From positions 1 to 53,719 of the forward strand of contig JANNSD010000174.1 in assembly GCA_031402225.1 (NCBI GenBank): DNA of 53,719 bases, given 5' to 3'. The translations under genes were made by a program, and so were the position numbers. The DNA comes from JAGGAG01 sp031402225. GTDB lineage: Bacteria; Gemmatimonadota; Gemmatimonadetes; Gemmatimonadales; GWC2-71-9. Position 1 is the first letter of the stretch, and each line of letters begins with the position of its first letter. The notes under the pieces were generated by a model. That model had not been told where the DNA came from. It worked only from the letters and a program-made list of their open reading frames with translations, and made no database searches. Shown here piece after piece: positions 32,953 to 40,263 of the stretch.

Positions 32953-33822
32953 GTGCGCCTACCCCCCGCTGCCTTGCTCCTCAGCCTGATGGTCGTCCCT
33001 GGCCGGGCCTTCGGTCAGGTGCCTGCGTCTCCGGAAGCGCCGCTCGTCATGCGCTTCGCCGCCTTCACCGCCGTTACCGGGTATGAGCGTGCCGTGGTGG
33101 ACACGCTGCTCACGCTGCTGCCCGGTGCCATGCGCGACCGCGGCGGTAGCGCAGTGCTGGTGCTCGGCAGCGGCATGCCGCGGCGCCTCGTGGTCTGCCC
33201 GCTCGACGAGCCGGGATGGATCGTGGGTGGCGTGCAGCCGGACGGATACCTGACGCTCCGGCGCATCGGCCGGGCGCCGTCACCGCTGTTCGACCAGCAA
33301 CTGGAGGGGCAGCGGGTGACGCTCTTCGGGCGGCGCGGCGCCGTTCCGGGCGTGGTGGGCGTGCGGTCGATTCACCTCGCGCGCGGGCGCAGCGGGGGCG
33401 CGGACGAGCCATTCACGACCGACGACGCCCGGGTCGACGTCGGCGCCACGAGTGCGAGGCAGGCAGGGGAGCTTGGGCTTGGCGTGCTGACGCCGGTATC
33501 GCTCACCAAGCGGCCACAGTGGTATGGTGGCGAGCTCCTGGCGGCCCCGTTTGCGGGGCGTCGCGCGGCCTGTGCGGCGCTGGTGCTCGCGGCGCGCGCC
33601 GCGACGCCGGGCGCGGGCAGCGTGACCGTGGCATTCGTCACCGAGCACAACCTGTCCGACCGCGGCCTGCAGACGGTGCGGCACACGCTGGGCCCGTTCA
33701 GCGACGAGTGGGTGGTGGACCTCTCGGTGCGGCATGCGGGAACCCCGGTGGAGACGGTGTCGCTGCGCGAGGTGATACTGCTGCGGCAGCGCATGGAGCA
33801 GTGGATCAGGGGGACGCCGTGA
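32953..33822 (+). CDS. Secreted M42 peptidase homologue with degenerate metal site
   Basis: 289 residues, signal peptide LLLSLMVVPGRAFG. It aligns by eye with the following M42 gene through most of its length, but every catalytic block is altered: VVCPLDEPGWIVGG where the paralogue has IAHLDEIGFVVTG (His lost), AGRRAAC instead of FDDRVGC (metal-bridging Asp lost), and TEHNLSDRGL instead of REETGLDGA (Glu pair lost). About 70 residues of the C-terminal half are missing, though TPVETVSL matches SPVEVIDL. GTG start two bases after sbtB. Probably a non-catalytic paralogue from tandem duplication. Confidence 0.75.
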   Translation: MRLPPAALLLSLMVVPGRAFGQVPASPEAPLVMRFAAFTAVTGYERAVVDTLLTLLPGAMRDRGGSAVLVLGSGMPRRLVVCPLDEPGWIVGGVQPDGYLTLRRIGRAPSPLFDQQLEGQRVTLFGRRGAVPGVVGVRSIHLARGRSGGADEPFTTDDARVDVGATSARQAGELGLGVLTPVSLTKRPQWYGGELLAAPFAGRRAACAALVLAARAATPGAGSVTVAFVTEHNLSDRGLQTVRHTLGPFSDEWVVDLSVRHAGTPVETVSLREVILLRQRMEQWIRGTP

Positions 33823-34907
33823 GGCTCCGCGCGGCCGTGGCCCTCCTGCTCGTCGCCGCGCCGGCGTCGGCACAGCAGCGCGCCGAACCCGGTCGCGTGC
33901 AACAGGTGCTGGCGACGCTGGTCGAGACCTACGGCGTGTCCGGCATGGAGGGCCCGGTGCGTGACACCGTGCGCGCGCTGCTCCCGCCGTGGGCGCAGGC
34001 GATCGCGCGGGTGGACAGCGCGGGCAACCTCATCGTGGACGCGGGGCGGGGTGATCCGGTGGTCGTGTTCATCGCGCACCTGGATGAAATCGGCTTCGTG
34101 GTCACCGGCATCCGGGACGACGGCCAGCTGGAGCTCGAGCAGCGGGGCGGGTTCTTTCTCTCCCTGTTCGAGGGCCGTGCTGCCCTGCTGCACACCGGCA
34201 CCGGCACCGTGCCGGCGATCTTCCTGCCGCGCGACTCGGTGGGCACCATGCCGCGGCGCACGCCCCCGCCGCTCCGCGCCGACATCGGTGTCACCACTCG
34301 CGCCAGTGCGGAGGCGCTTGGCGTCCGCGAGCGGAATACGCTCACCATGCCGAAGGCGTTCGTGCCGCTGGCGGGCACGCGCGCGACCGGCCGCTCGTTC
34401 GATGATCGCGTCGGGTGTACGGCACTGATCCTGGCGCTCCGGCGGCTCGACCCGAAGCACCTGCGCCACCGCGTGATCTTCGTGTTCAGCGTGCGGGAAG
34501 AAACCGGACTCGACGGCGCCACCGTGGTGGCCGACGCCCTGGGGCTGGCGCCGGCGCGGGTGCACGCGGTGGACACCTTCGTGTCGTCCGACGCGCCGCT
34601 CGAGATGAAGACCTTTGCGGACGTGCCGCTCGGGTCGGGCGCGGTGGCCCGGGCCGCCGACAACAGCAGCATCACCCCGGCGGCGCTGGTGGACTCCCTG
34701 TACGGCGTGGCGAGCGATCGCGGTATCCCCCTTCGCATCGGCACCACGAATGGCGGCAATGACGGGTCGGTGTTCTCGGCCTGGGGCGTGCCCGACGTGC
34801 CGGTGGCGTGGCCCCTGCGCTACTCGCACTCGCCCGTCGAGGTGATCGACCTGCAAGATGTGGAGTCGCTGGCACGGCTCATCCAGGCGGTGGCGGAGGA
34901 CTGGTAG
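33819..34907 (+). CDS. Secreted M42-family metallo-aminopeptidase
   Basis: 362 residues. The GTG at 33819 overlaps the previous stop as GTGA; the start leads directly into a signal peptide (ALLLVAAPASAQQ). Metal and catalytic residues are intact: HLDEIGF, SFDDRVGC, REETGLDGA and the last His in RYSHSPVEV. M42 enzymes are usually cytoplasmic dodecamers, so the export signal is unusual. Translationally coupled to the degenerate paralogue upstream. Confidence 0.87.
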   Translation: MRLRAAVALLLVAAPASAQQRAEPGRVQQVLATLVETYGVSGMEGPVRDTVRALLPPWAQAIARVDSAGNLIVDAGRGDPVVVFIAHLDEIGFVVTGIRDDGQLELEQRGGFFLSLFEGRAALLHTGTGTVPAIFLPRDSVGTMPRRTPPPLRADIGVTTRASAEALGVRERNTLTMPKAFVPLAGTRATGRSFDDRVGCTALILALRRLDPKHLRHRVIFVFSVREETGLDGATVVADALGLAPARVHAVDTFVSSDAPLEMKTFADVPLGSGAVARAADNSSITPAALVDSLYGVASDRGIPLRIGTTNGGNDGSVFSAWGVPDVPVAWPLRYSHSPVEVIDLQDVESLARLIQAVAEDW

Positions 34908-34952
34908 GGCCGGCGCACCGGAGCGCGGGCCTTGTGCCCGCCGCGTCTGTGC

Positions 34953-34973
34953 TGCATGTTTATGCGTTATGCA
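34953..34973 (+). promoter_or_regulatory. Palindrome TGCAT-N11-ATGCA over the argG start, candidate ArgR operator
   Basis: Perfect 5-bp arms centred at 34963 include the argG ATG (34969) itself. A 7-bp direct repeat TTATGCG/TTATGCA lies inside. ArgR is encoded at the end of this operon. The arms resemble ARG-box half sites, but spacing is not that of the E. coli box. Confidence 0.4.
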
Positions 34974-36177
34974 ACCTACCAGGCCCCTGGTCGCCCTGGC
35001 CTTCTCGGGCGGTCTCGATACGTCGTACTGCGTGCCCCGCCTTGCCGATGATGGCTGGGCGGTGGAAACGGTATTCGTCAACACCGGCGGCACCACGGCC
35101 GGGGACCGCGCCGCGATCCGCCGCCAGGCGGACGCGGTAGGGGCGCTGCGCCACCATGAGGTGGATGCGCGCGCCGCGGTGTTCGATCGCTTTGTCCGCT
35201 ACCTCATCCACGGCAACGTGCTCCGGGGTGAGGTCTATCCGCTGAGCGTCGCCGCCGAGCGCACGCAGCAGGCCATTTCCGTCATCGAGGCCGCGCGCGC
35301 GATGGGCGCCGTGGCCGTCGCGCATGGCTCCACCGGCGCGGGCAACGACCAGGTGCGGTTCGACGTCGCCTTTCGCGTGCTCGCGCCGGAACTGCAGATC
35401 ATCACGCCCATCCGTGAGGCCAACCTGCAGCGCGCCGACTCGATTGCCTACCTCGAGGCTCGTGGCCTGCCGGTGCCGGCCAAGGCGAGTGCGTACAGCA
35501 TCAATCGCGGGCTCTGGGGCACCACCTATGGTGGCGGCTGGACGCACGACACCTGGGCCGGCCCGCCCGATGAGCTCTTCGAGCCTCCCGCCAATGCCCC
35601 GGCGCCGCGCGAGATCGTGATCGCCTGGGAGCAGGGTACGCCGGTGTCGATCGATGGCGTCGCCATCGACGGTCCGACCCTGGTGGACCAGCTCGGCGAG
35701 CTCTGCGCCGAGTACGGCGCGGGCCGGGGGATCCATGTGGGCGAAACGGCGCTCGGCATCAAGGGACGCATCGGCTTCGAGGCCGGCGCGGCGCTGCTCC
35801 TCATCCAGGCGCATCGCGAGCTGGAGAAGCTCGTGCTCACCAAGTGGCAGGTATTCTGGAAGGATTCGCTCGGACGCTTCTACGGCGACCGGCTGCACGA
35901 GGGGCAGTACTTCGACCCGGCGCTCCGCGACATCGAGGCGATGTTTACCAGTTCGCAGCAGCGGGTGACGGGCGACACGCGGGTGCGGCTGTCAGCCGGC
36001 CGCACCCAGGTTACCGGCGCACGTAGCCCGTTCTCGATGATGGACCGCGCGGTCGCCACCTATGGCGAAGAGAACCGGCTCTGGACCGGTGAGGAGGCCC
36101 GCGACTTCTCGCGGATCGTCGCCATTCCGTCACTGCTGGCCCAACGGGCCGGCGCAAAAGGCGCGCAGGGCGCGTAA
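34969..36177 (+). CDS. argG: Argininosuccinate synthase
   Basis: 402 residues. Joins citrulline and aspartate using ATP. ALAFSGGLDTSYC is the ATP-PPi loop; AHGSTGAGNDQVRF and SINRGLWGTTYGG bind citrulline and aspartate. ATG at 34969, the only start that leaves the ATP loop close to the N terminus. There is no purine-rich Shine-Dalgarno upstream, so a leaderless or ArgR-overlapped start is possible. First gene of the operon; the stop TAA lies in a 9-bp repeat. Confidence 0.95.
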   Translation: MQPTRPLVALAFSGGLDTSYCVPRLADDGWAVETVFVNTGGTTAGDRAAIRRQADAVGALRHHEVDARAAVFDRFVRYLIHGNVLRGEVYPLSVAAERTQQAISVIEAARAMGAVAVAHGSTGAGNDQVRFDVAFRVLAPELQIITPIREANLQRADSIAYLEARGLPVPAKASAYSINRGLWGTTYGGGWTHDTWAGPPDELFEPPANAPAPREIVIAWEQGTPVSIDGVAIDGPTLVDQLGELCAEYGAGRGIHVGETALGIKGRIGFEAGAALLLIQAHRELEKLVLTKWQVFWKDSLGRFYGDRLHEGQYFDPALRDIEAMFTSSQQRVTGDTRVRLSAGRTQVTGARSPFSMMDRAVATYGEENRLWTGEEARDFSRIVAIPSLLAQRAGAKGAQGA

Positions 36178-36192
36178 GGCGCAGAAGGAGCG
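36151..36192. repeat. 9-bp tandem repeat GGCGCnnAA across the argG stop
   Basis: Four units (36151, 36160, 36169, 36178) plus GGAGCG. The third unit contains the argG TAA stop (36175-36177). The last units form AAGGAG (36185-36190), the Shine-Dalgarno of the next gene (ATG 36196). Confidence 0.85.
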
Positions 36193-36195
36193 TTC

Positions 36196-37284
36196 ATGAT
36201 CACGACCCGTGTGAAGCTCGACAAGATCTCTTCCTCCACCCGGAATGCCGCGCTGGCCTCCGAGGTGATCGTGGGCGACCAGATCGTGGCCCAGGAGGGC
36301 TACGTGCTCGCCGTGCGCATCACGGAGGACAAGTCCACCTACAACTCGGTGGAGGACCTGGCGGGACGCATGGTAACGCTGCGCGCCGGCGATGTGCTGG
36401 CCGGGACGCTCGGCACGCGGCGAGCCCTGCGCGGCTATGCCGGTGTGGTGCCTCCGCGCATTGCGGTCGGGGACATCATCGACGTGCTCAACCTCGGCGG
36501 CATCCTGGGCAAGTGCACCTCAGCCAATCCCGAGATCGGCCCGCCGTTCAAGGCGGAAGTGCTGGGCGCCATCCTCGCGTTTCCCGACCTGGGCGATCGC
36601 GTGGGCCGGCCGGCGCACATCAAGGACAGGGCGGTGCCAACCGCGGACACGCTGGAGTGCACGGTGCCGGTGGTGTACATCGCCGGTACCTGCATGAACG
36701 CCGGCAAGACGGTGGCAGCCACCGAGCTGGTGCGCGGGCTGTATCGCAGCGGACTCAAGGTGGCAGCGGCGAAGCTGACCGGCGTCTCGCTGATGCGCGA
36801 CGCGCTCTCGATGCGCGACGCGGGGGCGAGTGCCGCCCTCACCTTCAACGACATCGGGATCGCGAGCACCCACGCGGGCGTCACGGTGTCGAGCGCCAAG
36901 GGCATCCTTAACCGGCTGGCGCAAGGCAAGCCCGACGTGATCGTGGCCGAGCTGGGCGACGGCATCCTGGGTGAATACGGCGTACAGGACATCCTCGCCG
37001 ACAAGGAGCTTTCGGCCGCGGGCGCAGCGTGGGTCATGGCGGCGCCGGATCCGGTGGGGTGCTGGGGCGCGAAGGTGCTCATGGAGCAGCGATACGGGCT
37101 GGCGATCACGGTCCTCACCGGGCCGGCCACGGACAACGAGGTCGGGCGCGACTATGTGAACGCCGAGCTCAACCTGCCCGCGTTCAACGCACGGCGCGAG
37201 CCGGAGGCGCTGGTGGAGGTGGTGCGGGCGTCCATTGACGCATGGCTCGCGGCGCGTCCGGTGGGCGAGCTCGTCGCGGTCTGA
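36196..37284 (+). CDS. P-loop protein of unknown function in the arginine operon (DUF1611/dethiobiotin-synthase-like)
   Basis: 362 residues. N-terminal beta-rich domain (about 1-150) with many Gly and hydrophobic residues; then a P-loop domain with YIAGTCMNAGKTVAATEL (Walker A GxxxxGKT, about 163-180), AAKLTGVSLMRD, and ELGDGILGEYGVQD, whose Asp and Glu could bind Mg2+. The P-loop form resembles DUF1611 and CobQ/dethiobiotin-type proteins. A DUF1611 member (DgcN) is a D-glutamate N-acetyltransferase, making an acyltransferase role here thinkable but unproven. Strong SD from the repeat; argC follows 2 bp after its stop. Confidence 0.6.
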   Translation: MITTRVKLDKISSSTRNAALASEVIVGDQIVAQEGYVLAVRITEDKSTYNSVEDLAGRMVTLRAGDVLAGTLGTRRALRGYAGVVPPRIAVGDIIDVLNLGGILGKCTSANPEIGPPFKAEVLGAILAFPDLGDRVGRPAHIKDRAVPTADTLECTVPVVYIAGTCMNAGKTVAATELVRGLYRSGLKVAAAKLTGVSLMRDALSMRDAGASAALTFNDIGIASTHAGVTVSSAKGILNRLAQGKPDVIVAELGDGILGEYGVQDILADKELSAAGAAWVMAAPDPVGCWGAKVLMEQRYGLAITVLTGPATDNEVGRDYVNAELNLPAFNARREPEALVEVVRASIDAWLAARPVGELVAV

Positions 37285-37286
37285 CG

Positions 37287-38315
37287 ATGCGCGTGGCCGT
37301 GATCGGCGCCGCCGGCTACGCCGGCGGCGAGCTGCTCCGACTCCTGTTGTCACATCCCGACGTGACCGACTGGGTGGCCACGAGCCGCAGCCAGGCGGGG
37401 AAGCCGGTGGGTGAAGTGCATCCGCAGCTGCGCTCTCTCACCGACCGACCCTTCCAGGCGCTCGAGCCGGCGGACGCCACTCGGGGGTGTGATGTCGTGT
37501 TCCTGGCTTTGGAGCACGGCGAGTCGTCGAAGGTGGCACCGGCGGTGTTCGCCGCTGGTGCGGGGCTCGTCATCGATATCGCCGCCGATTTCCGGGTCGC
37601 CGATCTGGCGATGTATGCGCGCTACTACGGTGCGCATCCCTCGCCGGAGTTGCTGTCGCGGTTCCGCTACGGGCTCGCCGATGTTGAAGGCACCCGGCTC
37701 CGCGGTGCCACGGCGATCGCGTCACCGGGGTGCTTCGCCACGGCGGCACAGCTGGCACTCTATCCGCTGGCGGGCATCGCGGGGCTCGAGCCGGCGCTCT
37801 TCGCAATGACGGGATCGAGCGGTGCCGGGGTACAGCCGAGGCCGACCACCCATCATCCGGCGCGGGCGCACAATCTGTTTGCGTACTCTGTCATGGGGCA
37901 TCGCCACGAGGCAGAGGTGCTGTCGAGCTGGCGTCACTGGACGGGGCGTGACGATGCGGGGGCGCGGCTGATGACGCACAGCGGGCCGTTTGTGCGGGGA
38001 ATACATCTCACACTGCATGCCTATGGAGCGGCAGGAGCGGCAGGAGATTGGGCAGGGAAGTTGTTCCGAACTGCCTATGCCGGCCGGCCGTTTGTCCGGG
38101 TGCTGGATCAACCGCCGGAGCTGACGCACGTCGTCGGCACCAACGAGGCGCATATCCATGCCGTCAACTCGCCCGATGGCCGCGAGATCCAGGTGATGAT
38201 CGTCATCGACAACCTGGTGAAGGGTGCGGGCGGCCAGGCGGTACAGGCGATGAACCTGGCGCTCGGGCTCGACGAGACGCGGGGGCTGGTGGGTGGGGGG
38301 ATCTTTCCATGCTGA
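37287..38315 (+). CDS. argC: N-acyl-gamma-glutamyl-phosphate reductase
   Basis: 342 residues. NADPH reduction of N-acetyl (or succinyl)-glutamyl phosphate to the semialdehyde. Nucleotide motif VIGAAGYAGGELLRLL; catalytic Cys in IASPGCFATAA; SGAGVQPRPTTHH follows. A 22-bp in-frame repeat at 38025 inserts GAAGAAG in a loop. ATG at 37287. The TGA stop lies two bases before the octamer array that leads to argD. Confidence 0.93.
   Translation: MRVAVIGAAGYAGGELLRLLLSHPDVTDWVATSRSQAGKPVGEVHPQLRSLTDRPFQALEPADATRGCDVVFLALEHGESSKVAPAVFAAGAGLVIDIAADFRVADLAMYARYYGAHPSPELLSRFRYGLADVEGTRLRGATAIASPGCFATAAQLALYPLAGIAGLEPALFAMTGSSGAGVQPRPTTHHPARAHNLFAYSVMGHRHEAEVLSSWRHWTGRDDAGARLMTHSGPFVRGIHLTLHAYGAAGAAGDWAGKLFRTAYAGRPFVRVLDQPPELTHVVGTNEAHIHAVNSPDGREIQVMIVIDNLVKGAGGQAVQAMNLALGLDETRGLVGGGIFPC
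38025..38046. repeat. In-frame 9-bp tandem repeat GGAGCGGCA inside argC
   Basis: Two copies plus GGAG, read in frame as alternating Gly-Ala-Ala. The 9-bp unit does not break the frame. Confidence 0.8.
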
Positions 38316-38317
38316 GC

Positions 38318-38357
38318 GGACGTGAGGACGTGAGGACGTGAGGACGTGAGGACGTGA
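38318..38357. repeat. 8-bp tandem repeat GGACGTGA, five copies, carrying the argD start
   Basis: Five exact copies fill the argC-argD gap. The GTG start of argD (38354-38356) is in the fifth copy, and GAGG of preceding copies provides SD cores 2 and 10 bases upstream. Confidence 0.97.
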
Positions 38358-39490
38358 AGAGCTCACTGCTGCCGGTCTATGCTCAGTTTCCAGTGCGGCC
38401 TTCACGGGGCGAGGGGAGCTGGATCATCGATGTCGATGGCCACCGCTGGCTCGACGCCTATGGCGGCCACGCCGTGGCGAGCACGGGGCACTGTCATCCG
38501 CATGTCGTGCGCGCCATCACGGAGCAGGCCTCGCAGTTGATCTTCTACTCGACGGTGCTGCCGCACCCGAATCGAGAGCAGCTGGCCGCGCGCATTGCTG
38601 CGCTCATGCCGGAGGGGCTCGATCGCTCCTTCTTCTGCAACTCAGGGGCGGAAGCGAACGAGAACGCCCTGGCGCTGGCGCGGAAGCGCACCGGCCGCGA
38701 GCTGGTGGTGTCGGTGACCGGCGGCTGGCATGGCCGCACGGTAGCGACGCTCGCCGTGACCGATGGGGACAAGTACGAGGCCGGCGCCCGCCGGGCCGGC
38801 ATGCCGCTGTCGCAGAAGGTCCCGTTCGACGACGTGGACGCGCTCGAGCGCGCGATCGACGCCTCGGTTGCCGCATTGATTGTGGAGCCGGTGCAGGGAA
38901 TGGCTGGTGCCCGCGACTGCTCGCATGCCTTCCTGCAGGCGGCGCGGGCGGCCTGCACGCGTCACGGCGCGGCGCTCATCTTCGATGAGATCCAGTGTGG
39001 TGTCGGCCGGCTCGGCGCGTTCACCGCCGCCCAGTTCTACGGGGTGACGCCCGATGCCATCACCATGGCCAAAGGACTGGCGTCCGGCTTCCCGATTGGC
39101 GCGGTGACCGTCGGTGATTTCCTCGCCGAGGGCATCACCGTCGGCGACCTGGGAAGCACATTCGGTGGCGGCCCGCTCGCGTGTGCCGCCGGGCTCGCCA
39201 CCCTCGACGTGATCGAGCGGGAGGACCTGACCGGGAACGCGGCCCGGGTGGGTCAGCAGCTGCGGGAGGGCGCGCTCGGGCTCGGCGTCCCCTCGGTGCA
39301 GGGACATGGGCTCCTCCTTGGCCTGCGACTTGGCCGGGCGGCGCAGCCGGTGCAGCGGGCACTGTTCGAGCGGCGTATTCTCACCGGAACGGCGTCCGAT
39401 CCCGAGATCCTGCGCCTGCTTCCGCCACTCTCGTTCTCGCGCGATGAGGCCAGCCTGCTGCTGGCCGCGCTCGAAGAGGTGCTGAGGTGA
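38354..39490 (+). CDS. argD: N-acylornithine aminotransferase
   Basis: 378 residues, class-III PLP aminotransferase. Converts the acyl-glutamate semialdehyde to acyl-ornithine. NSGAEANENALALARK and TGGWHGRT precede the PLP-Asp block FDEIQCGVGRLG and the Schiff-base Lys in TMAKGLASGFP. The GTG start is inside the octamer repeat and reads GTG-AAG-AGC; no other start leaves an intact N terminus (LLPVYAQFPV). Coupled by GTGA overlap to the alpha/beta hydrolase. Confidence 0.93.
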   Translation: MKSSLLPVYAQFPVRPSRGEGSWIIDVDGHRWLDAYGGHAVASTGHCHPHVVRAITEQASQLIFYSTVLPHPNREQLAARIAALMPEGLDRSFFCNSGAEANENALALARKRTGRELVVSVTGGWHGRTVATLAVTDGDKYEAGARRAGMPLSQKVPFDDVDALERAIDASVAALIVEPVQGMAGARDCSHAFLQAARAACTRHGAALIFDEIQCGVGRLGAFTAAQFYGVTPDAITMAKGLASGFPIGAVTVGDFLAEGITVGDLGSTFGGGPLACAAGLATLDVIEREDLTGNAARVGQQLREGALGLGVPSVQGHGLLLGLRLGRAAQPVQRALFERRILTGTASDPEILRLLPPLSFSRDEASLLLAALEEVLR

Positions 39491-40263
39491 AGGAGATCGT
39501 CGGGTCCGCGGGTGCGATCGCCGTGGACGACGGCGGCACCGGTGAGCCGGCGTGCCTGCTGGTTCACAGCCTGGGCGGACGGGGGTCGTTCTGGGCGTCG
39601 ATTCTCGTGGCGCTGCGAGAGCACCATCGCGCCGTCGCACTTGACCTGCGCGGCCACGGCGCCTCGGCGCCGGCTTCGTTCGTGGCTTCGGGGCTCGACG
39701 ACTTCGCCGATGACGTACTGAGTGTGGCCGACTCGCTCGGACTTGCGCGGTTCGTGCTCGTGGGTCACAGCTTCGGTGCTACTGTCGCACTCGCCGCGGC
39801 AGCGCGGGCCCCGGGCCGCGTGGCAGCGCTGGTGCTGGTGGACCCGGCCGGTGCCTTCGACCAGGTGCCGGTCTCGACCCTTGAGGCGTTCATCGACACG
39901 GTGCTGCAGGATGACAGCGGGGCGTTCGTGCGCGCGGCGTACGAAGCGAACCTGGAGCGGGCCACTCCCGGCACGCGCGAGTCGGTGCTCTCCAGTCTCG
40001 CTGCGACGAATCGCGATACCCTGGGAGCGGGGTATACGGCGCTGTTCGCGACCGACGCGCGGGCGCTGCTGCTGCACTATCCCGGTCCGGTGCGACTCAT
40101 CGTCGACGCGGCCAATGATTCTCCCATGAGCCTGCACGCCCAGGTGCCGGATCTCGACATTGTCCCTGTCGAGGGCGCGAGCCACTGGCTGATGCTCGAC
40201 CGGCCGGCCGACTTCGCCCTCGCGCTCAAGGAGTTCGTGCATGCGCACTCGGTGCCGCAATGA
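39487..40263 (+). CDS. Alpha/beta hydrolase embedded in the arginine operon
   Basis: 258 residues. LLVHSLGGRGSFW (oxyanion), LDLRGHGASAP, GHSFGATVALAAA (nucleophile Ser), a late Asp in VDAANDSPMS and catalytic His in EGASHWLMLDRP. A complete Ser-Asp-His set. It overlaps argD (GTGA) and argF' (ATGA), so it is translated as part of the operon. An amidase or esterase acting on an N-acyl intermediate is conceivable, but argE already supplies a deacylase. Confidence 0.8.
   Translation: MKEIVGSAGAIAVDDGGTGEPACLLVHSLGGRGSFWASILVALREHHRAVALDLRGHGASAPASFVASGLDDFADDVLSVADSLGLARFVLVGHSFGATVALAAAARAPGRVAALVLVDPAGAFDQVPVSTLEAFIDTVLQDDSGAFVRAAYEANLERATPGTRESVLSSLAATNRDTLGAGYTALFATDARALLLHYPGPVRLIVDAANDSPMSLHAQVPDLDIVPVEGASHWLMLDRPADFALALKEFVHAHSVPQ

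Noticed and set aside
33372..35096. 574-codon open frame antisense to the M42 genes and argG
   Set aside because: Low-complexity His/Arg-rich translation crossing several real gene boundaries; no start signal or family match.
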